A program made the translations under genes and the position numbers. From positions 1 to 28,011 of the forward strand of contig CAYUIG010000041.1 in assembly GCA_964444685.1 (NCBI GenBank): a stretch of 28,011 nt of DNA, given 5' to 3'. This document shows positions 7,360 to 13,618 of the stretch, piece by piece; position 1 is the first letter of the stretch, and each line of letters starts with the position of its first letter. This DNA comes from CAYUIG01 sp964444685. Its GTDB lineage: Bacteria; Gemmatimonadota; Gemmatimonadetes; Longimicrobiales; RSA9. The notes beneath the pieces are model-generated. The model was not told the DNA's origin, made no database searches, and saw nothing but the letters and a program-made list of their open reading frames with translations.

Positions 7360-7899
7360 ATGTCGCGAATCGGAAGGAAGCCGATCCCGGTACCGAGCGG
7401 AGTGACGATCGACGTCGACGGCCGCATGATCCGGGTGAAGGGGCCGAAGGGCGAGCTGTCGCGCGAGCTGCGGCCGGAGACGACGCTGGACGTGCGTGAC
7501 GGCGAGATCGTGGTGAACCGCGCGAGCGACTCCAAGCAGGATCGTGCGTACCACGGCCTGACGCGCGCGCTCGTGGCGAACATGGTGGAGGGCGTGACGC
7601 AGGGGTATCAGCGCGCGCTCGAGATCGTGGGCGTCGGCTACCGCGCGGAGATGAAGGGCAACACGCTGGTGCTGAACGTCGGGTACTCGCACCAGGTGCA
7701 GTACCCGGCGCCGGAGGGCATCAAGATCTCGACGACGGGCCCGACGGTGGTCGTGGTCGAGGGCATCGACAAGCAGAAGGTGGGGCAGGTGGCGGCGGAG
7801 ATCCGTGCGGTGCGTCCGCCGGAGCCGTACAAGGGGAAGGGCATCCGGTACCAGGGCGAGCAGGTCCGGCGCAAGGCCGGCAAGGCTGGCGCCAAGTAG
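7360..7899 (+). CDS. rplF: Large ribosomal subunit protein L6
   Basis: The 179-residue product is the two-domain L6: MSRIGRKPIPVPSGV at the start, VKGPKGELSRELRPE, the GVTQGYQRALEIVGVGYRAEMKGN junction and the C-terminal RPPEPYKGKGIRYQGEQVRRKAGK. L6 sits at the factor-binding site near the sarcin-ricin loop. AGGAGGGG is placed just upstream of the ATG, within and after the rpsH stop. Confidence 0.97.
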   Translation: MSRIGRKPIPVPSGVTIDVDGRMIRVKGPKGELSRELRPETTLDVRDGEIVVNRASDSKQDRAYHGLTRALVANMVEGVTQGYQRALEIVGVGYRAEMKGNTLVLNVGYSHQVQYPAPEGIKISTTGPTVVVVEGIDKQKVGQVAAEIRAVRPPEPYKGKGIRYQGEQVRRKAGKAGAK

Positions 7900-7914
7900 C
7901 GCGGGCGGGGAACG

Positions 7915-8286
7915 ATGGCACTGAGGACGAAGACGAAGGATCGGGAGCAGCAGCTCGAGCGGCGCCACCGTCGCGTGCGGCGGAAGGTGATGGGCACGGA
8001 CGCGCGGCCGCGGCTCGTTGTGCACCGGTCGTCGAAGAACGTGCAGGGTCACCTCACGGACGACCTGAGCGGCAAGGTGCTGCTCGGTGTGTCGACGCAG
8101 GCGGCCGAGCTGCGCGAGCAGGGCGGCACGAAGAAGGAGCGCAGCAAGGCTGCGGGCAAGCTGCTGGGCGAGAAGGCGCTGGCGGCGGGCATCAGGCAGG
8201 TGGTCTTCGACCGCGGCGGCTACCTCTACCACGGTCGTGTGGCCGCGTTCGCCGAGGGCGCGCGCGAGGCCGGACTGGAATTCTAG
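7915..8286 (+). CDS. rplR: Large ribosomal subunit protein L18
   Basis: The 123-residue product has RRHRRVRRKVMGTDARPRLVVHRSSKNV, then the GKLLGEKALAAGIRQVVFDRGGYLYHGRVAAFAEGAREAGLEF ending typical of L18. L18 joins 5S rRNA to the 50S subunit together with L5. The length and the glycine-rich Y-HGR-V motif are normal. The gap to rplF is 15 nt and contains GGGCGGGG as ribosome binding site. Confidence 0.96.
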   Translation: MALRTKTKDREQQLERRHRRVRRKVMGTDARPRLVVHRSSKNVQGHLTDDLSGKVLLGVSTQAAELREQGGTKKERSKAAGKLLGEKALAAGIRQVVFDRGGYLYHGRVAAFAEGAREAGLEF

Positions 8287-8296
8287 CGGGGACGCG

Positions 8297-8872
8297 ATGG
8301 CGGAACAGCAGCAGCAACAGCAGCAGGACCGGGGACGCGGCGGCCGCGATCAGCGTGGCGGCGGCCGGCGCCGTGAGCGGCAGGAGTCGGATCTCGTCGA
8401 GAACGTGGTGTTCGTGAACCGCGTCGCGAAGGTCGTGAAGGGCGGCCGTCGCTTCTCGTTCACGGCGCTCGTGGCGGTCGGCGACCGCAACGGCCGCGTC
8501 GGCATCGCGCTCGGCAAGGCGAACGAAGTCTCGGAGGCGATCCGCAAGGGACTCGAGCATGCGCGCCGCGCGATGATCGAGGTGCCGCTCGTCGAGGGCA
8601 CGCTGCCCCACGAGGCGCTCGGCCGGCACGGCGCCGGACGCGTTCTGCTCAAGCCCGCAGGCCCCGGTACGGGCGTCATCGCGGGCGGACCGGTGCGCGC
8701 GGTGCTCGAGGCGGCCGGTGTCACGGACGTGCTCACGAAGAGCCTCGGGTCGAACAACCCGATCAACGTCGTGCGCGCCACCATGGACGGGCTCGAGCAG
8801 CTCGTCACGCCCGAGATGGTCGCGCGCGAGCGCGGGATCACGGTCGAGCAGCTGGGGGTGCGTCGTGGCTAG
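8297..8872 (+). CDS. rpsE: Small ribosomal subunit protein S5 with Gln/Gly/Arg-rich N-terminus
   Basis: I read 191 residues from ATG 8297. The core is ordinary S5: ENVVFVNRVAKVVKGGRRFSFTALV, GRVGIALGKANEVSEAIRKG, and the C-terminal SLGSNNPINVVRATMDGL. S5 takes part in decoding fidelity and in the mRNA entry helicase. The first 28 residues are unusual: a run of seven glutamines (residues 4-10, from CAG/CAA codons at 8306-8326) and then an Arg/Gly-rich stretch. The open frame goes further upstream, but that overlaps rplR and lacks family likeness. Confidence 0.94.
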   Translation: MAEQQQQQQQDRGRGGRDQRGGGRRRERQESDLVENVVFVNRVAKVVKGGRRFSFTALVAVGDRNGRVGIALGKANEVSEAIRKGLEHARRAMIEVPLVEGTLPHEALGRHGAGRVLLKPAGPGTGVIAGGPVRAVLEAAGVTDVLTKSLGSNNPINVVRATMDGLEQLVTPEMVARERGITVEQLGVRRG

Positions 8873-9083
8873 GAAGAAGACGGCGTCGGCGGACAAGGTG
8901 CTGCGCATCACGCAGGTGCGGAGCGGCGTGGGCCGCCCCGACATACACCGGCGTACGCTGCGCGCGCTCGGCCTGCGCTGGCATCAGCAGACGGTGACGC
9001 AGAAGGACAACCCCGCGATCCGCGGGATGCTGTTCCAGGTGCGCCACCTCGTGAAGGTCGAGGAAGTGGAAGGCGAGGCCTAG
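8865..9083 (+). CDS. rpmD: Large ribosomal subunit protein L30
   Basis: I read 72 residues from GTG 8865, overlapping the end of rpsE by 8 nt. The L30 core is KVLRITQVRSGVGRPDIHRRTLRALGLR, then VTQKDNPAIRGMLFQVRHLVKVEE. The protein is about ten residues longer than the common 58-62 because of the ARKKTASAD start and acidic tail. A purine run GGGGGTG lies upstream. L30 is a peripheral 50S protein. Confidence 0.93.
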   Translation: MARKKTASADKVLRITQVRSGVGRPDIHRRTLRALGLRWHQQTVTQKDNPAIRGMLFQVRHLVKVEEVEGEA

Positions 9084-9530
9084 ATGGTGGATCTGAGCAA
9101 TCTGCGCCGGCCCGACGGCGCGCATCGCGACAAGATGCGCGTGGGCCGCGGCCCCGGCTCGGGGAAGGGCAAGACGGCCGGGCGCGGCCACAAGGGTCAC
9201 AAGGCGCGTACGGGCGGCGGCACGCACCCGTGGTTCGAGGGCGGACAGATGCCGCTGCAGCGGCGGCTGCCGAAGCGCGGTTTCACGAACACGTCGAAGC
9301 AGGTGTGGGAGATCGTGAACGTGGGCGCGCTCGCGCGGCTGGATGAGACGGAGATCACCCCCGAGGTGCTGGCGGCCCACCGGCTCGCCGATCCGGGCCG
9401 TGGTCCCGTGAAGCTGCTCGGTCACGGCGACGTGACGAAGAAGCTGACGGTGCGCGTGCACGCGGCGAGCGCGGGCGCGCGCAGCAAGATCGAAGCAGCC
9501 GGCGGCACCGTCGAGCTCCTGGAGGGCTGA
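9084..9530 (+). CDS. rplO: Large ribosomal subunit protein L15
   Basis: The 148-residue product has the glycine/lysine-rich N-terminus GRGPGSGKGKTAGRGHKGHKAR and the GGQMPLQRRLPKRGF motif, and ends with the LTVRVHAASAGARSKIEAAGGTVELL domain. L15 is a late-assembling 50S protein. The ATG follows the rpmD stop with no spacer (TAGATG), so coupling is likely. secY follows after two bases. Confidence 0.97.
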   Translation: MVDLSNLRRPDGAHRDKMRVGRGPGSGKGKTAGRGHKGHKARTGGGTHPWFEGGQMPLQRRLPKRGFTNTSKQVWEIVNVGALARLDETEITPEVLAAHRLADPGRGPVKLLGHGDVTKKLTVRVHAASAGARSKIEAAGGTVELLEG

Positions 9531-9532
9531 GC

Positions 9533-10855
9533 ATGGCCAACCCGGTGGCGAACCTGTTCCGCGTGCCGGAGCTGAAGGAGAAGATCCTCTTCACGCTCAT
9601 GGCGCTGCTGATCTACCGTGTCGGCGCGCACATCACGGCCCCGGGCGTGGACTACAACGCGCTGCAGGCGGCGTTCGGCGCGCTTGCACAGGGCACGCTG
9701 TTCGGCGTCTACGACATGTTCGTGGGCGGCGCACTCTCGCGCGCGACCGTGTTCGCCCTCGGCATCATGCCGTATATCTCCGCGAGCATCATGTTCCAGC
9801 TGCTCGCGGCCGTCTTCCCCACCATCGAGAAGATGCAGAAGGAGGGGGAAGAGGGGCGGAAGAAGCTGACGCAGTGGACGCGCTACGCCACGATCGCCCT
9901 CGCCATGCTGCAGGGCTACGGCTACGCCATCTTCCTGCAGTCGCTCGACAACGGCGTGGCCGTGCTCAATCCCGGCCTCGGTTTCGTCCTGACCACGACG
10001 ATGATCCTCACGATCGGCGCCGTGTTCGTCATGTGGCTGGGTGAGCAGATCACGGAGCGCGGCATCGGCAACGGCATGTCGCTGCTGATCTTCTTCTCGA
10101 TCATCGAGGGCTTCCCGCGCGCGGCCGCCAATACGTGGGAGGCGTTCAGCACCGATGTGATCGGGCTGCCCGCGCTGGTCATCCTGCTGCTCGTGATGGT
10201 GGGCGTGGTCGCGGGCGTCGTCGCGATGACGATGGCCGCACGCAAGATCCCCGTGCAGATCCCGCGCAAGGTCATGGGCCGCGGGCGCGTGCGCGAGGGA
10301 CAGAAGAGCTTCATCCCGCTGCGCATCAACTCAGCGGGCGTGATGCCGATCATCTTCGCGCAGTCGATCATCATCGTGCCGGGCACGATCGCGCAGTTCA
10401 GCAGCATCAGCTGGCTGCAGAACATGTCGACGTCGCTGCAGCCGGGCACATGGCTGTACAACCTGCTGTACGCCGTGCTGATCGTGTTCTTCACGTACTT
10501 CTACACGGCGATCATCTTCAATCCGGTCGACCTTGCGGAGAACCTGAAGAAGCAGGGCGCATTCATTCCCGGCGTGAAGCCGGGCGCGCGCACCGCGGAG
10601 TACATCGATCACGTACTCAGCCGCGTGACCGTCGCGGGGTCGATCTACCTCGCGCTCATCGCACTGCTGCCCTTCTGGATCTTCGGCTGGTTCAACATCC
10701 AGACCTTCTTCTTCGGCGGCACCTCGCTGCTCATCGTGGTCGGCGTCGGCCTGGACACGGTGCAGCAGATGCAGCAGCACCTGCTGCTGCGCCACTACGA
10801 GGGCTTCATGAAGAAGGGCCGCGTCCGGTTCCGCGGCCGGCAGCGGTACATGTAG
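9533..10855 (+). CDS. secY: Protein translocase subunit SecY
   Basis: The 440-residue product is the channel of the Sec translocon in the inner membrane. About ten hydrophobic segments are visible. Conserved pieces include LFTLMALLIYRVGAHI-like TM1, the plug/TM2 region with LGIMPYISASIMFQL, GEQITERGIGNGMSLLIF, the cytoplasmic loop RKIPVQIPRKVMGRGR, INSAGVMPIIFAQS, NPVDLAENLKKQGAFIPGVKPG, and the C-terminal HHYEGF-like motif. It is spc-linked as usual, and its partner secA begins at 26336 in this window. Array A5 follows the stop. Confidence 0.98.
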   Translation: MANPVANLFRVPELKEKILFTLMALLIYRVGAHITAPGVDYNALQAAFGALAQGTLFGVYDMFVGGALSRATVFALGIMPYISASIMFQLLAAVFPTIEKMQKEGEEGRKKLTQWTRYATIALAMLQGYGYAIFLQSLDNGVAVLNPGLGFVLTTTMILTIGAVFVMWLGEQITERGIGNGMSLLIFFSIIEGFPRAAANTWEAFSTDVIGLPALVILLLVMVGVVAGVVAMTMAARKIPVQIPRKVMGRGRVREGQKSFIPLRINSAGVMPIIFAQSIIIVPGTIAQFSSISWLQNMSTSLQPGTWLYNLLYAVLIVFFTYFYTAIIFNPVDLAENLKKQGAFIPGVKPGARTAEYIDHVLSRVTVAGSIYLALIALLPFWIFGWFNIQTFFFGGTSLLIVVGVGLDTVQQMQQHLLLRHYEGFMKKGRVRFRGRQRYM

Positions 10856-10859
10856 GAGG

Positions 10860-10938
10860 GAGTCTGGAATCTGGAGACTGGGGTCTGGGGACGGGATGAA
10901 AACCAGACACCAGACCCCAGGCCCCAGACACCAGACTC
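10860..10938 (+). repeat. Family A heptad array A5 (inverted arms, abutting the adk start)
   Basis: The left arm begins four bases after the secY stop with units GAGTCTG, GAATCTG, GAGACTG and GGGTCTG. The right arm (about 10901-10938) has the reverse complements and ends in CCAGACTC. The inner right edge reads GAAAACC, the complement of the GTTTTC cap seen in A3. The last array base is one nucleotide from the adk ATG, so the array makes up the entire 84-nt gap, including the place where a ribosome binding site would be. Confidence 0.85.
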
Positions 10939-10939
10939 G

Positions 10940-11584
10940 ATGAATCTCGTTCTCTTCGGGCCGCCGGGCGCGGGCAAAGGCACACAGGCAAAGCTGCTCA
11001 TGGAGCGGCTCGGCCTGATGCAGCTCTCGACGGGTGACCTGCTGCGCGACGCGGTGCGGCGCGGCACGCCGCTCGGGCTCGAGGCGAAGAAGTTCATGGA
11101 CGCGGGCGAGCTCGTGCCGGATGACGTCATCCTCGGGCTCGTGCGCGAGACGATGGAAACGAGCGGCGCGCGCGGCTACATCTTCGACGGCTTCCCGCGC
11201 ACGCTGCCACAGGCGGAGGCGCTGGACCGGCTGCTGGCCGAGCTGGGACGCCCCCTCGCCGCGGTGATCGTACTCGAAGTGGACGAAGAGGAGCTGGTCC
11301 GCCGGCTGAGCGGTCGCCTCTCCTGTCCGCAGTGCGGCCGCGTGTACAACCGTTACAGCGAACCGCCGCGCGAGCCCGGGAAGTGCGACGCGTGCGGTGC
11401 GGAGCTCGTGCAGCGTCCGGACGACCGGGAGGAGACGGTGAGACGTCGCCTCGAGGTGTACCGCGAACAGACGGCTCCGCTGCTGGACTACTATGAGGCC
11501 TCACCCACGCCCGTGCGGCGTGTGGACGGCGGCCGTTCCGTGGCCGAGGTGCAGGCGCAGCTCGGAGGGATGCTCGACGCGTGA
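10940..11584 (+). CDS. adk: Adenylate kinase, zinc-LID type
   Basis: The 214-residue enzyme interconverts ATP + AMP and 2 ADP. The P-loop is GPPGAGKGT (residues 7-15). The AMP site includes STGDLLR (30-36) and GYIFDGFPRT (79-88). The LID carries four cysteines, C129, C132, C149 and C152, the zinc-stabilised form. No Shine-Dalgarno motif is visible: the bases before ATG belong to repeat array A5. The stop overlaps the GTG start of map, so the two are coupled. Confidence 0.96.
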   Translation: MNLVLFGPPGAGKGTQAKLLMERLGLMQLSTGDLLRDAVRRGTPLGLEAKKFMDAGELVPDDVILGLVRETMETSGARGYIFDGFPRTLPQAEALDRLLAELGRPLAAVIVLEVDEEELVRRLSGRLSCPQCGRVYNRYSEPPREPGKCDACGAELVQRPDDREETVRRRLEVYREQTAPLLDYYEASPTPVRRVDGGRSVAEVQAQLGGMLDA

Positions 11585-12369
11585 TCCGGCTCAAGACACC
11601 CGGTGAAATCGACGCCATGGCCGCCGCCGGCGATGTGCTGGCTGCGTTCTTCGAGGCGATCGAAGCCGAGGTGCGGCCGGGCGTGACGACGGGAGAGCTG
11701 GATCGCTTCGGCGAGGACTTCATCCGTTCGCATCCCGGTGCGGAGCCCGCGTTCAAGGGGCTCTACGGCTTTCCGGCCAGCCTGTGCATCTCGGTGAACG
11801 AAGAGGTGGTGCACGGCATCCCCTCCGGGCGCCGCACGCTCCGTGAGGGCGACATCGTGAGTATCGATGCCGGCGTGGTGCTCGACGGCTGGTTCGCCGA
11901 CAGCGCCCGGACCTACGGCGTAGGCGACATCGACCCGGAGGCCGCGCGCCTCCTCGACGTCACCCGCGCCTGCCTCGAAGCGGCCATCGATCAGGCCCGT
12001 GGCGGGCGCCGCCTGGGCGACGTGGGGTGGGCCGTCCAGTCCCGCGCCGAAGCCGCCGGCTACGAGGTCGTCCGCGAGCTCGTGGGCCACGGACTGGGAC
12101 GGGAGCCGCACGAGGAGCCCCAGGTCCCCAACTACGGTCGCGCCGGGCGCGGCCTGCCGCTGCGACCCGGGCTCGTCATCGCCATCGAGCCCATGGTCAA
12201 CGAGGGCACCGCGGCCGTGCGTACCCTGGCCGACCGGTGGACCATCGTGACCGCCGACGGCAAGCGGTCCGCCCACTTCGAGCACACGGTGGCGGTGACG
12301 GAGGACGGGCCGCGGGTGTTGACTGCGCGGGCCGGGGCGGGGGCAGGCGAGGTGCGAGGTGGGAACTGA
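11581..12369 (+). CDS. map: Methionine aminopeptidase, type I
   Basis: The 262-residue enzyme removes the initiator methionine from nascent proteins. All five metal ligands are visible: D96 (SIDAGV), D107 (FADSA), H170 (VGHGLG), E203 (AIEPM) and E234 (FEHTV). H78 in the VVHGIPS motif is the conserved catalytic histidine. It starts at GTG overlapping the adk stop, with GGAGGG upstream. The last 15 or so residues are a Gly/Ala-rich tail. infA, usually next, is absent. Confidence 0.96.
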   Translation: MIRLKTPGEIDAMAAAGDVLAAFFEAIEAEVRPGVTTGELDRFGEDFIRSHPGAEPAFKGLYGFPASLCISVNEEVVHGIPSGRRTLREGDIVSIDAGVVLDGWFADSARTYGVGDIDPEAARLLDVTRACLEAAIDQARGGRRLGDVGWAVQSRAEAAGYEVVRELVGHGLGREPHEEPQVPNYGRAGRGLPLRPGLVIAIEPMVNEGTAAVRTLADRWTIVTADGKRSAHFEHTVAVTEDGPRVLTARAGAGAGEVRGGN

Positions 12370-12381
12370 GGCTGGGTGGGG

Positions 12382-12410
12382 TTGAAAGGCCCGGAAGGGC
12401 GGGATATCTT
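12382..12410 (+). promoter_or_regulatory. Candidate promoter of the alpha operon (rpmJ onward)
   Basis: TTGAAA (12382-12387) and TATCTT (12405-12410) are 17 bp apart, a good sigma-70 layout (5/6 and 4/6 matches). The same bases also fit the Bacteroidota pattern: TTG, then 20 bp, then TATCTTTA, close to TAnnTTTG. The region is locally AT-richer than its surroundings and lies 37 nt before the rpmJ ATG in the gap where infA is missing. No start-site data are available, so this is a motif-based call. Confidence 0.5.
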
Positions 12411-12446
12411 TAAAAGCTGTTCAGTAAACCCGAAAAGGGCACGACA

Positions 12447-12563
12447 ATGAAGGTCCGGAGCAGCGTGAAGCCGATCTGCGAGCACTGCAAGGTGATCCGT
12501 CGCCGGGGGGTGATCCGGATCATCTGCAAGAAGAACCCGCGGCACAAGCAGCGGCAGGGATAA
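12447..12563 (+). CDS. rpmJ: Large ribosomal subunit protein L36, zinc-binding type
   Basis: A 38-codon gene: MKVRSSVKPICEHCKVI, then the RRGVIRIICKKNPRHKQRQG-type ending. Zinc ligands are C11, C14, C27 and H33, the metal-binding form of L36. L36 is a small 50S protein bound near the GTPase-associated region. AAAGGG lies about 8 nt before the ATG. rpsM starts after one spacer base, so the pair is cotranscribed. Confidence 0.96.
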   Translation: MKVRSSVKPICEHCKVIRRRGVIRIICKKNPRHKQRQG

Positions 12564-12564
12564 C

Positions 12565-12945
12565 ATGGCGCGCATTGCAGGCGTGGATCTTCCGCGCAAC
12601 AAGCGGATCGAGGTAGCACTCACGTACATCTTCGGGATCGGCCCGTCGACGGCGCAGCGCATCCTGGAGCAGACGGGTGTGAATGCGGACCGGCGGGTGC
12701 ACGATCTGTCGGACGATGAGGTGAACCGTCTCCGCCGGATGATCGAGAGCCAGTACAAGGTCGAAGGCGCGCTGCGGACGGAAGTCTCGATGAACATCAA
12801 GCGGCTGATGGACATCGGCTGCTACCGCGGGCTCCGGCACCGGCGCGGACTGCCGGTGCGCGGGCAGCGTACGCACACGAACGCGCGTACGCACAAGGGC
12901 GCGCGGCGAGCGATTGCAGGGAAGAAGAAGGCACCCAAGAAGTAG
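12565..12945 (+). CDS. rpsM: Small ribosomal subunit protein S13
   Basis: The 126-residue product starts [26 protein letters not shown], includes the helix-two-turn-helix region and [28 protein letters not shown]-like motif, and ends in a lysine-rich tail (KKKAPKK). S13 forms the head bridge to the 50S subunit and contacts P-site tRNA. A single base separates it from rpmJ, and CAGGGA precedes the ATG. A 14-bp repeat array follows. Confidence 0.97.
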   Translation: [126 protein letters not shown]

Positions 12946-12951
12946 GGGTTT

Positions 12952-13000
12952 GAGGCGGGAGGCGTACGGCGGGAGACGTACGGCGGGAGACGTGAGGCGT
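12952..13000 (+). repeat. Family B 14-bp array B1 (rpsM-rpsK gap)
   Basis: Three full 14-bp units in exact register (12952-12965, 12966-12979, 12980-12993) and a half unit follow the rpsM stop. The core is GCGGGAGACGTAC, that is GGGAGAC instead of the GGGCGAC seen in arrays B2 and B3. There is no inverted partner. The rest of the 80-nt gap (13001-13025) is the rpsK leader with GGGAG and AGTAAAC; the Shine-Dalgarno is rather far from the ATG. Confidence 0.8.
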
Positions 13001-13025
13001 CAACAGCGGGAGTAAACGGATCGGC

Positions 13026-13421
13026 ATGGCGAATCCCAAGAAGGGTGCACGGACGAAGCGGGCGCGCAAGCATGTGGAAGCCGAAGGCATGGCCCACATC
13101 AAGGCGACGTTCAACAACACGCTGATCACGATCACGGACATGCAGGGGAACGTGGTCACGTGGGGCAGCTCGGGTAAGGCGGGCTTCAAGGGCAGCAAGA
13201 AGTCGACGCCGTTCGCCGCGACGGTGGCCGCAGAGCAGTGCGGCCGCGAGGCGGTGAATCTCGGGATGCGGCGCGTGCACGTGCGCGTGCAGGGTCCGGG
13301 CAGCGGCCGCGAGAGCGCGATCCAGGCGCTGGCGGCGGCGGGGCTGCAGGTGCGGTCGATTCGCGATGTGACGCCGATCCCGCACAACGGCTGCCGTCCG
13401 CCCAAGAAGAGGCGGGTCTAG
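13026..13421 (+). CDS. rpsK: Small ribosomal subunit protein S11
   Basis: The 131-residue product has the S11 core AHIKATFNNTLITITDMQGNVVTWGSSGKAGFKGSKKSTPFAA, then VRVQGPGSGRESAIQAL and the basic tail TPIPHNGCRPPKKRRV. S11 forms the 30S platform and contacts mRNA near the E site. It begins with a lysine/arginine-rich N-terminus (ANPKKGARTKRARK). Array A6 begins on the last base of its stop codon. Confidence 0.97.
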   Translation: MANPKKGARTKRARKHVEAEGMAHIKATFNNTLITITDMQGNVVTWGSSGKAGFKGSKKSTPFAATVAAEQCGREAVNLGMRRVHVRVQGPGSGRESAIQALAAAGLQVRSIRDVTPIPHNGCRPPKKRRV

Positions 13422-13517
13422 TTTCTGGTGTCTGGGGTCTGGAGTCTGGTTTACGACCAGTCCTCCGGATCCCGCAGTAAACCAGACCCCAGACCCCAGA
13501 CTCCAGACCCCAGAAAC
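13421..13517 (+). repeat. Family A heptad array A6 (best-formed inverted pair, rpsK-rpsD gap)
   Basis: This is the clearest copy. The left arm (13421-13454) has four units, GTTTCTG, GTGTCTG, GGGTCTG and GAGTCTG, closed by the cap GTTTAC. The right arm (13477-13517) is the inverse and, read on the minus strand, has five units starting GTTTCTG and closing with the same GTTTAC. The arms are 34 and 41 nt and so differ by exactly one heptad. The 22-nt centre is unrelated. The stem would be long and stable in RNA, with no U-tract after it. Confidence 0.9.
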
Positions 13518-13545
13518 GGGGGGGTGGAGAGGGGCAGGCAGGGAA
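13518..13545 (+). other. G-rich tract, possible G-quadruplex, in the rpsD leader
   Basis: Directly after array A6 is a run of seven G, then GGGG and GGG tracts within 28 nt on the coding strand. This satisfies a loose four-tract G-quadruplex pattern if the seven-G run counts twice. The rest of the leader to rpsD (13546-13618) holds GTAAAC at 13551 and a purine-rich ribosome binding region. In E. coli S4 binds the leader of its own operon; I cannot recognise that pseudoknot here. Confidence 0.35.
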
Positions 13546-13618
13546 CAGGTGTAAACCGCCAGAACCGTCGGGCGGGAAGAAGCCGGGGCAACCTGAGGCA
13601 CAGGAGAGGCGGAAGCGA

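Noticed and set aside
5206..8232. Other long minus-strand frames (5206-6807 and 6877-8232)
   Set aside because: Both lie opposite rplN-rpsN and rpsH-rplR and have biased composition and no ribosome binding site. They are shadows of real genes.
13421..13517. Intrinsic terminator
   Set aside because: The arms can form a stem, but it is very long, imperfect and not followed by T residues. It lies inside the alpha operon, unlike the true terminator at 16211.
91..13517. Assigning the arrays to REP/BIME or ERIC families, or to an insertion sequence
   Set aside because: Unit size and sequence do not match those I know, and no REP-associated transposase, IS end or target duplication is visible. I leave them unnamed.
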